In this document: one piece after another, positions 53,214 to 63,200 of the stretch
How positions within the stretch are numbered: the stretch's first letter is position 1
Layout of the letters: every line of letters begins with the position of its first letter
Position numbers and translations under genes: made by a program
Notes under the pieces: generated by a model
What the model was told of the DNA's origin: nothing
The model's database searches: none
The model's input: only the letters and a program-made list of their open reading frames with translations
NCBI GenBank assembly: GCA_051295955.1
Contig: JBPDWA010000004.1
Coordinates: forward strand, 124,001-188,000
Direction: 5' to 3'
DNA: 64,000 bases
From: Enterococcus faecalis_A
Lineage (GTDB): Bacteria; Bacillota; Bacilli; Lactobacillales; Enterococcaceae

Positions 53214-53813
53214 TTACTTATTGCCACTAGAGGTTTTTGCGCCATCCGCACCGGAAGAAGTAGTCGTAGCGCTTGATTCAGGAGCAACGCCTACGCTAGC
53301 CATCGGCAAGCGATTAAGTTCCGGAATAAACATCGTTTGCAGATCGGTCGTCTGTTCAATTTCATAGCGCTTTTTCTCCTGCCCTTTTTCAAAAAAGACT
53401 AAAGTGACTTTCTCCGGATCCACTTTATACGTCTCTTTAACTCCTTGTGCTTGATATACAATCGGATACATATAAAGAACCCGATTAAATTCAGCCATTT
53501 TCTTTGAGTTCAGTAGCTTCACGACCTTTTCATACGTTGCTCCGTTTGGACGGGCAAACATGACTGAAAGTGCACTTTGTTCCCGAATAGTCGTATCAGC
53601 CGTTTGGTACTCAAGAAAATTTACTTTCTTTGACTTCACTTGATTCGTAACCAGAGAAGCCATTTCAGCGGATCTGATCTTTTTTTGAATACGAGGAAGA
53701 ATAAGAAAACTTCCGAATACGAAAATAATTACCAACCCAACAATTATAACAGTCGATTTTTTGTTACCTAACTCATACAATTTTTCCTTAAGTTCATCCA
53801 TTGTCCACTTCAT
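53214..53813 (-). CDS. Membrane-anchored protein of unknown function
   Basis: 199 residues: a short cytosolic N-terminus, one membrane helix (about 20-40, IIVGLVIIFVFGSFLI), an extracellular domain and a Ser/Thr/Gly-rich, disordered C-terminus (ATTTSSGADGAKTSSG). The family is not recognised. It stands alone on the minus strand, divergent from rqcH. Confidence 0.6.
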   Translation of the reverse strand: MKWTMDELKEKLYELGNKKSTVIIVGLVIIFVFGSFLILPRIQKKIRSAEMASLVTNQVKSKKVNFLEYQTADTTIREQSALSVMFARPNGATYEKVVKLLNSKKMAEFNRVLYMYPIVYQAQGVKETYKVDPEKVTLVFFEKGQEKKRYEIEQTTDLQTMFIPELNRLPMASVGVAPESSATTTSSGADGAKTSSGNK

Positions 53814-54063
53814 TCCTTACTCTCTTTTTTGGTACCCCTTACAGCCATCAATTAACATTGTCTGTTACATTGTAGAAAAAAAAACCGTTTCAAGCAAGTT
53901 TTTTCCTGCATTTCCTTGATTAATATGTGTTATTTTTTTGATTTTTCATTTTAGTCGACTAAACTTGTCATTTCAGTAGTTACGCCAGTGCCGACTTTTC
54001 TTTATTTCAGCCGAGAAGTTCGTTATAATAGAACTACTACTTGAAAGAAACGAGGCGTTTTTT

Positions 54064-55767
54064 ATGTCATTTGATGGCGTATTCACTCATATAATGGTGC
54101 AAGAACTAGCGAATCAATTGCTAAGAGGTCGCATTTCCAAAATTCACCAGCCTTACGATAATGAAATTGTCTTAGTGATTCGTGCCAAAGGCCAAAACCA
54201 AAAGCTTTTATTATCTGCTCATCCAAGCTATGCTCGCATTCAGTTAACTAAGATGGTTTATGCTAATCCCAGCACACCACCCAACTTTGCCATGATGCTA
54301 AGAAAATATTTAGATGGCGCCATTTTAGACGATATCCACCAAGTGGACAATGATCGTGTCATACACTTTACGTTTACTAAACGAGATGAACTGGGTGACT
54401 TGCAAAATATTGTCTTAGTCGTTGAATTAATGGGTCGCCACAGTACAATTGTGCTGTTAAATAAAACCACAGGCAAAATCTTAGATGCGATTAAACACAT
54501 CGGCTTAAGTCAAAATTCTTATCGGAGTATCTTACCTGGAGCAACCTATATCCAGCCTCCGCAAGCGCAAGGACTTAATCCTTTTACTACTGACCGAGAA
54601 ACAGTTTTTACCATCCTGTCTACAGCATCGGAATTATCCGGCAGCTATCTACAGCAACAATTTCAAGGCTTAGGGAAAGATACTGCTAATGAACTAGCCT
54701 TTCGTTTGGCTCAACGGCCAAATGAGAAAATGAAAGGCTGGCAAGATTTTTGGCATTCATTGAAGAATGAAAACAAGCCAACACTTATAAAGACACCAGC
54801 TAAAGAATTTTTCACACCGCTGCTCTTTCAATCTTTAACTGGAGAACACTATTTTTATCCTAACCTAAGCGAGCTATTAGACGCTTATTATGAAGGAAAA
54901 GCTGAAAAGGATCGTGTCAAACAACAAGCTGGTGCCTTGATACGTAAAATTACCAATGAATTAAAACGCAACCAAAAAAAGCTGAAAAAGCTCAAACAAA
55001 CATTAGCAGATTCTGAAAATGCGGAGCACTATCGACGCGATGGAGAATTGTTGACAACTTTTATGACGCAAGTTCCCAAAGGTGCTGAGTCAGTTGACTT
55101 ACCGAATTACTATGAAAACAATCAACCACTTACCATTCGTTTAAATCCGGCGTTGACGCCCAATCAAAATGCACAAAAATACTTTCAAAAATATCAAAAA
55201 CTCAAAAAAGCCGTACGGGTAGTGCAAGATCAAATGGACCAAACCCAAAAAGAAATTGCCTACTTAGAATCTGTCCTCGCACAATTAGAACTTGCTTCCC
55301 CCTTAGATATCGAAGTGATTCGGGAGGAATTACGAGAACAGGGTTATATAAAACACCGAATGAAAGGAAAAAACAAACAGCCCGCAAGAAGCCAGCCGGA
55401 AAGCTTTTACGCAAGCGACGGTACGTTGATTTTAGTTGGAAAAAATAATCTTCAAAACGATCAACTCACATTAAAAACGGCGAAAAAAACGGATGTATGG
55501 CTTCACGCTAAGGATATTCCCGGTTCTCACGTCATCATTTGCTCAGCTGAGCCTAGCGAAACAACTATTCTTGAAGCGGCAACTTTAGCAGCTTACTATT
55601 CTAAATATCGCTTATCTGCCCACGTACCCGTTGATTATGTTCAAGTAAAACACGTACACAAGCCTAACGGCGCCAAACCTGGCTATGTTATCTACGAGAA
55701 CCAGCGAACTGTCTACGTAACTCCAACTGAAGCAGCAGTTTCCAGTCGCATGAAAAAACCAAGGTAA
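54064..55767 (+). CDS. rqcH: RqcH / NFACT family protein (FbpA, EfbA)
   Basis: Binds stalled 50S-peptidyl-tRNA complexes and adds alanine tails in bacterial ribosome quality control; the same family was described as fibronectin-binding in enterococci (EfbA). 567 residues: NFACT-N (about 1-260; MSFDGVFTHIMVQELANQLL, DAIKHIGLSQNSYRSILPG with the tRNA-contacting region), helix-hairpin, coiled coil (about 280-420), NFACT-R (about 440-567; TDVWLHAKDIPGSHVII). Complete. A sigma-A -10 TATAAT lies at 54024-54029. Confidence 0.94.
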   Translation: MSFDGVFTHIMVQELANQLLRGRISKIHQPYDNEIVLVIRAKGQNQKLLLSAHPSYARIQLTKMVYANPSTPPNFAMMLRKYLDGAILDDIHQVDNDRVIHFTFTKRDELGDLQNIVLVVELMGRHSTIVLLNKTTGKILDAIKHIGLSQNSYRSILPGATYIQPPQAQGLNPFTTDRETVFTILSTASELSGSYLQQQFQGLGKDTANELAFRLAQRPNEKMKGWQDFWHSLKNENKPTLIKTPAKEFFTPLLFQSLTGEHYFYPNLSELLDAYYEGKAEKDRVKQQAGALIRKITNELKRNQKKLKKLKQTLADSENAEHYRRDGELLTTFMTQVPKGAESVDLPNYYENNQPLTIRLNPALTPNQNAQKYFQKYQKLKKAVRVVQDQMDQTQKEIAYLESVLAQLELASPLDIEVIREELREQGYIKHRMKGKNKQPARSQPESFYASDGTLILVGKNNLQNDQLTLKTAKKTDVWLHAKDIPGSHVIICSAEPSETTILEAATLAAYYSKYRLSAHVPVDYVQVKHVHKPNGAKPGYVIYENQRTVYVTPTEAAVSSRMKKPR

Positions 55768-55782
55768 AACCTATTGAAGCAT

Positions 55783-55822
55783 CAATCACGCATTTTTATT
55801 TTTTAAAATACGCGTGATTTTT
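55783..55822 (+). terminator. Terminator of rqcH
   Basis: AATCACGC and GCGTGATT pair across an AT-rich loop and are followed by TTTGC. Starts about 16 bp after the stop. Confidence 0.75.
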
Positions 55823-56051
55823 GCATTATTCTTGTTTTCTTTTCACTAACTCTATCAGTTGAGGCCTTTCATCAGCGCTAACACTATGCAACTTATTTCT
55901 TCCAAAGAAGAACGTCTACTTTGCTTCAAGTTAACAATAGGCTCATTAAACTTTCGGAAATCTCTCATTTTCAGTTTTATTATTTTACATTTGATTAATT
56001 TCTTCTTATACTTTATTTTGAAGAGTTAATGACACATAGGAGGCTACACCT
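55823..56051. other. Intergenic region before the HesB-fold gene
   Basis: About 230 bp; no gene seen. It must hold the promoter of the HesB-fold/LytTR genes, but no clear -35/-10 pair stands out. Confidence 0.35.
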
Positions 56052-56411
56052 ATGGAACTAGCTATTTCCCTAGCTGCTCAAAAACAATTAGCAAGCAAAT
56101 TAAATAACCGCTCTACCTTCTTATTGGTTTCAAATGATGGTTCCAATCAATTTTCATCTGCACAGGGCTGTTGTATGATCGGTGACCGGTTTCTAATTGT
56201 AAGTGTAGATCAAGGAATTGCTCCTTTTACAGTACCTATTGATAATGCTTTATACCAAGTCTACACCTCAACTTACGATAAATTGTTTCTAACAGGCCTT
56301 TTACAACTTACAGTCAACGAAGGTTCGTCTACGCTAGTCTTAAAAAATGAAAGTGGTATTTTGGATCTAAATGTAATGGTAACACAGGCTGAAGCTGAAA
56401 CTAGGCAATAA
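56052..56411 (+). CDS. HesB/FeS_biosyn-fold protein lacking the usual cysteines
   Basis: 119 residues. The pattern of strands and the C-terminal ESGILDLNVMVTQAE with upstream YDKLFLTGLLQL resemble the small 'iron-sulfur cluster biosynthesis family' proteins of lactic acid bacteria, which keep the IscA-like fold but not its Cys ligands. ATG follows AGGAGG with 10 nt spacing. 95 bp upstream of the LytTR regulator and possibly co-transcribed. The assignment is moderate and function is unknown. Confidence 0.55.
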   Translation: MELAISLAAQKQLASKLNNRSTFLLVSNDGSNQFSSAQGCCMIGDRFLIVSVDQGIAPFTVPIDNALYQVYTSTYDKLFLTGLLQLTVNEGSSTLVLKNESGILDLNVMVTQAEAETRQ

Positions 56412-56506
56412 TTAATGTCTTTCCCGTAATGTCTTATTTAATTAACAAATTGGAACTATCCGGCTATTCATCTACTGCTGGACACCAAGTTATAGGAGTG
56501 CCTGAA

Positions 56507-57262
56507 ATGAAAATTTATTATGTTGAAGACAATCTCTTCCACCAAGAATTATTTAAAAAAGAACGGATGAAGTATCCTTATCTAAGCTCATTGGAGGTAG
56601 TTACTTTTCCGACAAATAAACTAGAGAGCGTTTACAAAAGCTTGGATAGCTATACCTTTTCCTCCTCTGATTTTTTTGTCTTAGACATTGATTTGAAAAG
56701 TTTGCACACGGGAATCGACTTTGCTAAAAAAATTCGCGCTCATAACCCTAACTGCTTCATCATCTTTTTATCCAACGACAGTTCCCGCGGTCTGGAAATT
56801 ATCAATCAGCAGATACGACCTGATTTGTACTTAAATAAGGACCATATTGACCAAATTTTTACAGCATTGGAAGCAGCTGTTAAAGAAAAATTAACTAAAC
56901 AAGAGCAAAACAACACAATTGTCGAGCTAAACGGCACAGGAAAAATTCACTTGGTCAACCCTGATGAAATCAATTACATTACTACGGTTAAAGGCTTTCG
57001 CTCTTCTTTGGAATTTTTTGGCGTCAATGAAAACTTCATCATTCAAGACAAAATGAAAAGTATGAAAGATATATTCGCTGAATATCATTTTTTTAATGAA
57101 TTAAAAAGTTATTCCATTAATCCATTCAACGTTAAAGAAGTCAATAAACAAACGATGGAAGTTATCTTTAAAAATAAAGAGTCCCTACTTTTAAGTCCTG
57201 CAAGTATAAAAAAGTTGCTACACTACATCAATACGCTTCAACAACAACGCCATCTATCTTAA
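56507..57262 (+). CDS. LytTR-family response regulator (AgrA-like)
   Basis: 251 residues from ATG 56507, which has AGGAG 8 nt upstream; the frame is open further back but without a start signal. Receiver domain about 1-120 with acidic YYVEDN, phospho-Asp in FFVLDIDLKS and Lys in YLNKD, then a LytTR DNA-binding domain (about 140-245; INYITTVKGFRSSLEFF, SYSINPFNVKEV). Faces a GHKL kinase gene across a shared terminator, so the two probably form an Agr-like pair, although no AgrD/AgrB genes are present. Confidence 0.87.
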   Translation: MKIYYVEDNLFHQELFKKERMKYPYLSSLEVVTFPTNKLESVYKSLDSYTFSSSDFFVLDIDLKSLHTGIDFAKKIRAHNPNCFIIFLSNDSSRGLEIINQQIRPDLYLNKDHIDQIFTALEAAVKEKLTKQEQNNTIVELNGTGKIHLVNPDEINYITTVKGFRSSLEFFGVNENFIIQDKMKSMKDIFAEYHFFNELKSYSINPFNVKEVNKQTMEVIFKNKESLLLSPASIKKLLHYINTLQQQRHLS

Positions 57263-57308
57263 AAACATCCCTCCAGTAAGAATTATTCTTTGCTGGAGGG
57301 ATGTTTTT
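57261..57308. terminator. Bidirectional terminator between LytTR and GHKL genes
   Basis: AAAAACATCCCTCCAG and CTGGAGGGATGTTTTT form a 16-bp stem with A and T runs outside. Serves both converging genes. Confidence 0.92.
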
Positions 57309-58549
57309 TATACTGTGATAGTAAGCTCTAATGTAAAAATCTTTACTTGCTTTTTATAACCTAGTTGGTAAGTAACATTGGTGTATTGCTCAGTGATTTT
57401 AGAAAAATTATACAGACCCAAGCCACCATTTTTTTTGACGGAATAGCCTCGTTTCATAATGTTCGTCAGGCTGCTTTCCCCAGCTAAATCAGCTGGATTA
57501 GTAATTTTAAAGAAAAATTTGTCTGTCTGTTGATCTAATAAAATAGTGATAGGCACTTGTTCAGCAGTTATCTGATAATGCTCTAAAGCATTAGTTAATG
57601 CAATGGATAACAGGCGAATCAAGTCAATATAGTCAATATTAACTTCTGAGATTGGTGTAAGAACTTGGATTGTATAAGGAATCCGCGCTCGATCTGCTTT
57701 TTCCGTAAAGTCATACAGCAGGCCTTTAATGACTGAATCTTGAATTTTTTTCAACGGATTATGACGTGCATCGTCAATTTGATCCAACGAATATTGCTTA
57801 AAATGTTGAATTAGCGCTTCAGCTTCCTCAAAACTCTGGTGTTTTACCCCATATTCCAGAGCGGTAATGAAGTTTAAATAGTCATGACGAAACTGATCCA
57901 ATTTTTTATAATACTCCTTTGTTTCTTGCTTATCCTTTAGAAAAGATTCCAAATAACTATTTTTCTTTTGATAAAGAATATACAAAATAAAAATCACCGT
58001 ACTGAAAAAGTTAAACAATAAGATGATTAATGAAGTCAAAATATAATCCAATGTATAAAAACTGTACTGAGCATGCACAATATATAAAGCAACCATTACA
58101 ACTACTGAAAGAATGGTAATCCATTTCATCTTCCTAGTATAGCCACTGAAATAATCAAAAATCCGATACTTCAAGTCCAAAAGTTTCAAAGACACAAGCA
58201 AGATAAGCATTAAAAAAACACCTGTTATACAACTTGCGTATAAATTTTCGCTCCCTAAATATCGCGGAACGTCGAACACGAGAAAAATGATCAAACCAAC
58301 AAACGTCAATAAAAAATTTGTCAAAAGGATACCTAAATACCAATTATTCACCTTTAAAAACATAAAAAATACTTGTGAAACATAGATAAGTACCATAAAG
58401 TAAAAAATAAAATTTGACAACAGTAAATTTAAAACAAATAATATCAAATAATAACCAGTAAATTGAGACGTCAATTTACTTGGGAATAATAGATTGATAC
58501 TAATTACTAAGCATACATAAACAACACTAATAAAAGCAATCACTTCCAT
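57308..58549 (-). CDS. GHKL sensor histidine kinase (AgrC-like)
   Basis: 413 residues from ATG 58549 (GGAG 9 nt upstream; an earlier in-frame start has no such site). Six or seven N-terminal membrane helices (to about 205), then a dimerisation region with QFRHDYLNFITALEYG, the HxxxN-type phospho-His box, and an ATP domain with ALTNALEHY (N box) and KKNGGLGLYNF (G box). This is the HPK10/AgrC architecture, usually peptide-sensing. It lies between its likely LytTR partner and the WxL operon. Confidence 0.88.
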   Translation of the reverse strand: MEVIAFISVVYVCLVISINLLFPSKLTSQFTGYYLILFVLNLLLSNFIFYFMVLIYVSQVFFMFLKVNNWYLGILLTNFLLTFVGLIIFLVFDVPRYLGSENLYASCITGVFLMLILLVSLKLLDLKYRIFDYFSGYTRKMKWITILSVVVMVALYIVHAQYSFYTLDYILTSLIILLFNFFSTVIFILYILYQKKNSYLESFLKDKQETKEYYKKLDQFRHDYLNFITALEYGVKHQSFEEAEALIQHFKQYSLDQIDDARHNPLKKIQDSVIKGLLYDFTEKADRARIPYTIQVLTPISEVNIDYIDLIRLLSIALTNALEHYQITAEQVPITILLDQQTDKFFFKITNPADLAGESSLTNIMKRGYSVKKNGGLGLYNFSKITEQYTNVTYQLGYKKQVKIFTLELTITV

Positions 58550-58632
58550 GGCTTTCTCTCCTATACCTCGCTTCCTCTTGAGTATATCAAAAAACAGAAG
58601 GAAAAACATCTACTTGCTTTTCCTCCTGTTAA

Positions 58633-60738
58633 TTATGGTGCTTCAACAATCGTCCATTCCAATTTTGATTGATAATTTCCAGCATACGCTCCGGATGAAA
58701 TGGCTAAATCAAAGGAATGGTCCGTATCTTGTGCCAAACGATAAGTCAGACCATCTTTTTGAACAACCGGTAATGCTACGGGTCCATTGTTGGTGATATC
58801 TAAAGCTTGGCCAGCATTGTGATACGTCAAAGTAGCCGCTAGTTGATGCTCACTATTGGCAAATGCATCGATTTGATTCACAGTCAGTCGCCAAGCAGTA
58901 GGATCGCCAATGGTATCAGTTATTTGAACGCCAACCGATGCCAGCGGTGATGAATGTAGCAGTTGACCGGAAAGCGTCTGATTGCTAAATTGAATGATCG
59001 GATCAATCAAAGAAAATTTAACCTCCCCCGGCTGTAAGGCAATGACAAATGTTTCGAGATTCGAAATATGCCCTTGGTCATCTTTTACGAAAACTTCAAC
59101 TGAATTATCCCCGAGATGAAGTGTATCAAACGTTATTTTTTTGTAAAAAGTCGTCCAACTGTCTTTCGTATTATTAGGAATGTTTTCTTGTAAAGGGAAT
59201 ACTTGACCATTGACCTTGTAATATAAACTAACTAGGTCACTATCTTTGTCCTTCCATTGACCATTAAGATTTAACTCCTTAATTGCAGGAACCATATAAA
59301 TCGTTTGATTTGCTAACGAATCATCTAATTTGATCTCAGGTGCTAATGCTTGTGTGTTTATTATTTCATAGTCTGTTTCATAAGGCTGTACAGTATAATT
59401 GTCCCCCAGAAATTCCGTATAATCTTTCACTTCTATTTTCTCCTGCTCTGTATCCACCGTCTTAACTTTTACATTAAAACGAATTTCAGCAGAGGTCCAT
59501 TGATTATTTTGGACGTCGCCTAAGTCATGTGACAAAGGAGGAACTAGCAGGTGATGATCAGCTGTAATAGTTGGCTCAACTTTTTCTTCAGTTCCCGTAT
59601 CCGGATACTTAACCACTAATGATTTTGGGATATAATCTACATATTTATTCAAAAATTCCTCAGGGATAACATCAGTCCAGTTTTGAATGCCACCTAAATA
59701 TTTAACATCCAAAATATAGGTTAATGTGTCTCCAGTATTAACAGTTTTATTAACCACACTAATGTTATTTTTAAGAACATCTGTTTTAGTTTCTACAGAA
59801 ACTGGTTTTGGCAGCTCAGAAAAGACAACAGCATTGACCGTTGAATCTGAACCAGTTGTTCCAGTAAAACCCCAATATACAGTATTTGAACTATTCGTAA
59901 GAACACTTATTGGAAGGGTACAACTTCTGGTTGTTCCATCAAAAGTATAAGTTAATAAGTTACTGGTATGATCATATTGGATAGCAAAATCGTGCCATTG
60001 ACCATTAGATAATGCGCCGTTATTTAAATTAATTGGTTCTGTCAGGAGATTATGACGAATTTTTACTTTGTGAGTAAATAGGTCATTGAAAACATCATAA
60101 GTTTCAGCGCTACCAGGCAAAGTTGCAGCGATATGGTTGTCGCCGGGTTGATAATTATTACTTTCTTCATCGTAAGCATTACCATTACCATCATTTTTAT
60201 GCGTGTCAAATTCGATTGAAAAGCTGTTGTGAATGGCATGTAAGGTAGCCTCTTCTGCATTATCTTCTTTTGGTCTACCATAGACACCTAACGATCCACC
60301 TTCATCACTTTGATTAAATGCTGCATTACCTCGTGGATCATTTTGTAAAGTAAAAGTAATACCATCCGCCGCGTTGGAACCCTTATTTCCTAGATAAAGT
60401 TTCATCGTCGCTTTAAAATCTTTGTTCAAGCTCAATTTGTAATTTGTTGCCGACCAAAGTGCTGCTCTTTGGTCTTTATTATCGTCAGTTAAGACACAGA
60501 CGTCATTGCCATTGCGATTTTTGGCTACTTTAGCATGACTATTACTGCCGACGGGAACCAAGTTAAAAGCATTTTCTAAGCTGATTCCATCAGGAGCATT
60601 GGCTATTACATCATCAACCGACTCTGCTTGAGCATTTGATGGATTGACTTGAAATAAGAGTAGTAAAAAAAACAGGGCAGAACATATTTGTAAAAATTGA
60701 TAGAGATTTCTACTCATCAGTTTTTGCACTACTTTCAC
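58633..60738 (-). CDS. L-type lectin / WxL-domain surface protein
   Basis: 701 residues: signal peptide (about 1-40, ending NAQAES), an L-type lectin-like beta-sandwich (about 50-310; ADGITFTLQNDPRGN, SFSIEFDTHKND, GQWHDFAIQYD), DUF11/isopeptide-like repeats (about 325-600), and a C-terminal WxL-like domain with AWRLTV and KLEWTIVEAP. WxL domains bind peptidoglycan non-covalently. GTG start overlapping the stop of the DUF916 gene (GTGA). Probably a secreted adhesin-type subunit of the complex. Confidence 0.85.
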   Translation of the reverse strand: MKVVQKLMSRNLYQFLQICSALFFLLLLFQVNPSNAQAESVDDVIANAPDGISLENAFNLVPVGSNSHAKVAKNRNGNDVCVLTDDNKDQRAALWSATNYKLSLNKDFKATMKLYLGNKGSNAADGITFTLQNDPRGNAAFNQSDEGGSLGVYGRPKEDNAEEATLHAIHNSFSIEFDTHKNDGNGNAYDEESNNYQPGDNHIAATLPGSAETYDVFNDLFTHKVKIRHNLLTEPINLNNGALSNGQWHDFAIQYDHTSNLLTYTFDGTTRSCTLPISVLTNSSNTVYWGFTGTTGSDSTVNAVVFSELPKPVSVETKTDVLKNNISVVNKTVNTGDTLTYILDVKYLGGIQNWTDVIPEEFLNKYVDYIPKSLVVKYPDTGTEEKVEPTITADHHLLVPPLSHDLGDVQNNQWTSAEIRFNVKVKTVDTEQEKIEVKDYTEFLGDNYTVQPYETDYEIINTQALAPEIKLDDSLANQTIYMVPAIKELNLNGQWKDKDSDLVSLYYKVNGQVFPLQENIPNNTKDSWTTFYKKITFDTLHLGDNSVEVFVKDDQGHISNLETFVIALQPGEVKFSLIDPIIQFSNQTLSGQLLHSSPLASVGVQITDTIGDPTAWRLTVNQIDAFANSEHQLAATLTYHNAGQALDITNNGPVALPVVQKDGLTYRLAQDTDHSFDLAISSGAYAGNYQSKLEWTIVEAP

Positions 60739-61769
60739 CTACTTTTTTTCTTAAGTAATTTATAACTTAAAATCAGAATGACTAGCACTAATAAAATACC
60801 GACGCCAATAATGATTGGTAGATAAGGAATTCCTTGATCTTCAATTACAGCTTCGTTGTTAATCTTCTTAGCTTTATCTGCTTTGATAGTGAAGTCTTTG
60901 GTTAAATGCCAACTATGATTGGTTTGGCCTTCTTTTGCATCTATTGTTACAGTATATTCACCGGCAGCAATTTTTCGTTTATTTAAACTTACCGGAAAAT
61001 CAAAATTGGTATTTGGCGCAATTGCTAGGCTCTCTTTTTTCGTTTCATATAAAACTTTTTTAGAACCTTTTCGAGTAATTTTCGCATCAATTGAAACTTT
61101 GCTAATAATAGTCGGTGTTGGATTTTGTAAATTCGCAAAAATAGTCGTATAAGAATTTTGCAAACCCGCTTTAGCTGAACGTAGCTTTAAATCCGGAACG
61201 ATTTGATCTTCCGTATTGCGAAGCTTCACACGGATGACGTAGGCATATTTATTGTGAATCGCCGTTCCAGCTACTTTCTTACTGATGGTATCTTTTTTAG
61301 TAACATGGATACCGCCTAAAACAATGCCTTTAAATGCTTGATCCGGCATTGTAATTTGAAATGAGACATCTTTTGACTCGCCAGCAGCTAAGGAAACTTC
61401 CTGTGCCACTGGAGTCACCATTTGTTTCAATACATAGTTGGCCGAAGGGTCTTGTTTAAAATCCGTCTGGTTGTAATCAATTACGCCATTACTATTCGTT
61501 GCTGCGTTATTAACATTTACCAGATATACAGCGTTTTCTTGACTATTGTTGGTTAAATGAATTGAGATTGTTTCTTTTTGCTTTGGTTTTAATTGCAAAT
61601 CAAAGTAAGATAATTTCTGGTTACTTTGAAAACTAGGAATATTTGCACTAACGCTGTATGCTGATTCACTAGAATCAGCATACACTTTCATTGAACCGAG
61701 TGTCACTAAAAAACTAACGACCAGCATCATGAAGAGACTTATACGTTCTATATATTTCATTTTAAGCAT
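60735..61769 (-). CDS. DUF916/DUF3324 WxL-interacting membrane protein
   Basis: 344 residues: signal peptide (about 1-31), DUF916 domain (about 40-160; YFDLQLKPKQKETISIHLTN), DUF3324 domain (about 165-300), one C-terminal membrane helix (about 314-336, PIIIGVGILLVLVILIL) and a basic tail. Proteins of this type anchor WxL proteins at the membrane and wall. Its start overlaps the end of the preceding WxL gene by 8 bp. Confidence 0.92.
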   Translation of the reverse strand: MLKMKYIERISLFMMLVVSFLVTLGSMKVYADSSESAYSVSANIPSFQSNQKLSYFDLQLKPKQKETISIHLTNNSQENAVYLVNVNNAATNSNGVIDYNQTDFKQDPSANYVLKQMVTPVAQEVSLAAGESKDVSFQITMPDQAFKGIVLGGIHVTKKDTISKKVAGTAIHNKYAYVIRVKLRNTEDQIVPDLKLRSAKAGLQNSYTTIFANLQNPTPTIISKVSIDAKITRKGSKKVLYETKKESLAIAPNTNFDFPVSLNKRKIAAGEYTVTIDAKEGQTNHSWHLTKDFTIKADKAKKINNEAVIEDQGIPYLPIIIGVGILLVLVILILSYKLLKKKSR

Positions 61770-62487
61770 TTGGACCCGCCGCTAACGTCCAAGTAATCGT
61801 AGCGGAATATTCCTTCGCTTGAGCACTTCCTGCCGGTACTGTTAAACGAACATTTTGATTGTCTCCTTCTGTACCAGGGAAAACATCCAACCAAGTTCCT
61901 TCACCAGCTAAGCTGGCTGCGGTCATAACAGTTTTTGCTTGAGTATTATCAAAAATAAGGTCTTCGTTTACTGCTGGTTTTGCACTTGTATTATCAGAAG
62001 TTGTGCGTGCTACCCCTTGTTCAAAAGCTAAAACGGCACCTTTCAATTCACTTTTATCTGCTGCAGTAAATTTGGTTGCTGTTGCAGTTAAAGACCAACC
62101 ACCATCAGCTCCGCGTTTATCGGTAACTTGGATATGTGGTTCTGCATTGACAGCGTCATAAACGTGATTACTGCTAGAAATTGCTTGCGTACCAAAGGTA
62201 ATATTTGAAACGTAGTCAATAGATAATGGTCCATTATCATCCGTTCCGTGGTTATCTGGATCGTCTGGATCAACTGGATCATCAGGATCGACTGGGTTAT
62301 CGGGATTATCGGGATCAACCGGATCAACTGGATCTGAATTATCACCCGTAAAAGTAATTTTAGCAGTACCTGTTGCTGTATCTCCTTGTGGTGTGTCATC
62401 TCCATCAGCTGCATTTACTAAAATGCTGCCTAAAAGAGAAGTTGATAAAAGCGCAGCTGCTGCTGTATATAGTAATTGTTTCTTCAT
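61762..62487 (-). CDS. WxL-domain surface protein with Asp/Pro repeat linker
   Basis: 241 residues: signal peptide (about 1-27), a linker with repeating D-P-(V/D)-D-P units (about 50-85), and a WxL domain (about 90-241) with the two hallmark motifs GWSLTA and ATITWTLAAGP. ATG follows GGAGCG. Second of the WxL pair in the operon. Confidence 0.92.
   Translation of the reverse strand: MKKQLLYTAAAALLSTSLLGSILVNAADGDDTPQGDTATGTAKITFTGDNSDPVDPVDPDNPDNPVDPDDPVDPDDPDNHGTDDNGPLSIDYVSNITFGTQAISSSNHVYDAVNAEPHIQVTDKRGADGGWSLTATATKFTAADKSELKGAVLAFEQGVARTTSDNTSAKPAVNEDLIFDNTQAKTVMTAASLAGEGTWLDVFPGTEGDNQNVRLTVPAGSAQAKEYSATITWTLAAGPNA
62241..62336 (-). repeat. Short degenerate tandem repeat coding for the Asp/Pro linker
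   Basis: Six-base GATCCN/GATGAT-like units repeat with variation, coding DPVDPDNPDNPVDPDDPVDP and more. Likely to vary in length between strains. Confidence 0.7.
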
Positions 62488-62537
62488 CTAACTAAACGCT
62501 CCTTATTTTATAAGATTATCAAAATTTTTCGTGCATA

Positions 62538-63200
62538 TTAGGAAGCAGGTGCATCCGTTAACGTCCAAGTAAGTGTCGCTTGATAAGAACCCGCTAAATT
62601 TCCGGCAGGAACTTTTAATGTTACGTTTTGCGTATTCATTTCATCATCCCAAGTCCCCAAACCAGCATTCACTGCTGACGTCATAATATTTTGAGCATTG
62701 GCATTCACCGTCAAAGCAGCCGCTGTCGGTAAACCAGATTGGTTGTCAGGCGTTGTTTTAAGATCTCCCAATGGTAAGTTTAATTCTGCCCCTTTAAGGT
62801 CTTTACCATCAGCCGTTTTGAAACCAGCTTTATCTTGGCTGTAGCTTACTTGCAGGTTCCAACCAGCACCAGTTCCGCGTAAGTCAGAAACCTGAACTTC
62901 TGTTCTTAATTTTGGCGCCGCAGCTGTATAAGTTTGAGTCGCACCACTAATCGTTTGAGAACCAAAGTCAATATTTGAGATATAATCAATTCTCAACGGA
63001 CCAGTATTACCGGTTGAATCATTTGAGTTCGGATTATCATCGGGATCAATTGGGTCAATCGGATCGACTGGGTTATCTGGGTCCGGTGCATTAATGCCGA
63101 TATTAGCTGTGCTTGTTCCTTCTTTATCTGCTGCTTGCACAACTGAACTACCTAAAACTGCTGCACTAAATAATGCTGTTGCAAAAATAATCTTTTTCAC
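62538..63200 (-). CDS. WxL-domain surface protein
   Basis: 220 residues: signal peptide (about 1-23), short Asp/Pro linker (about 35-60, PDPDNPVDPIDPIDPDD), WxL domain with GWNLQV and ATLTWTLTDAP. Close paralogue of the following protein, presumably from duplication. Overlaps the small LPXTG-like gene by 4 bp. Confidence 0.92.
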   Translation of the reverse strand: MKKIIFATALFSAAVLGSSVVQAADKEGTSTANIGINAPDPDNPVDPIDPIDPDDNPNSNDSTGNTGPLRIDYISNIDFGSQTISGATQTYTAAAPKLRTEVQVSDLRGTGAGWNLQVSYSQDKAGFKTADGKDLKGAELNLPLGDLKTTPDNQSGLPTAAALTVNANAQNIMTSAVNAGLGTWDDEMNTQNVTLKVPAGNLAGSYQATLTWTLTDAPAS

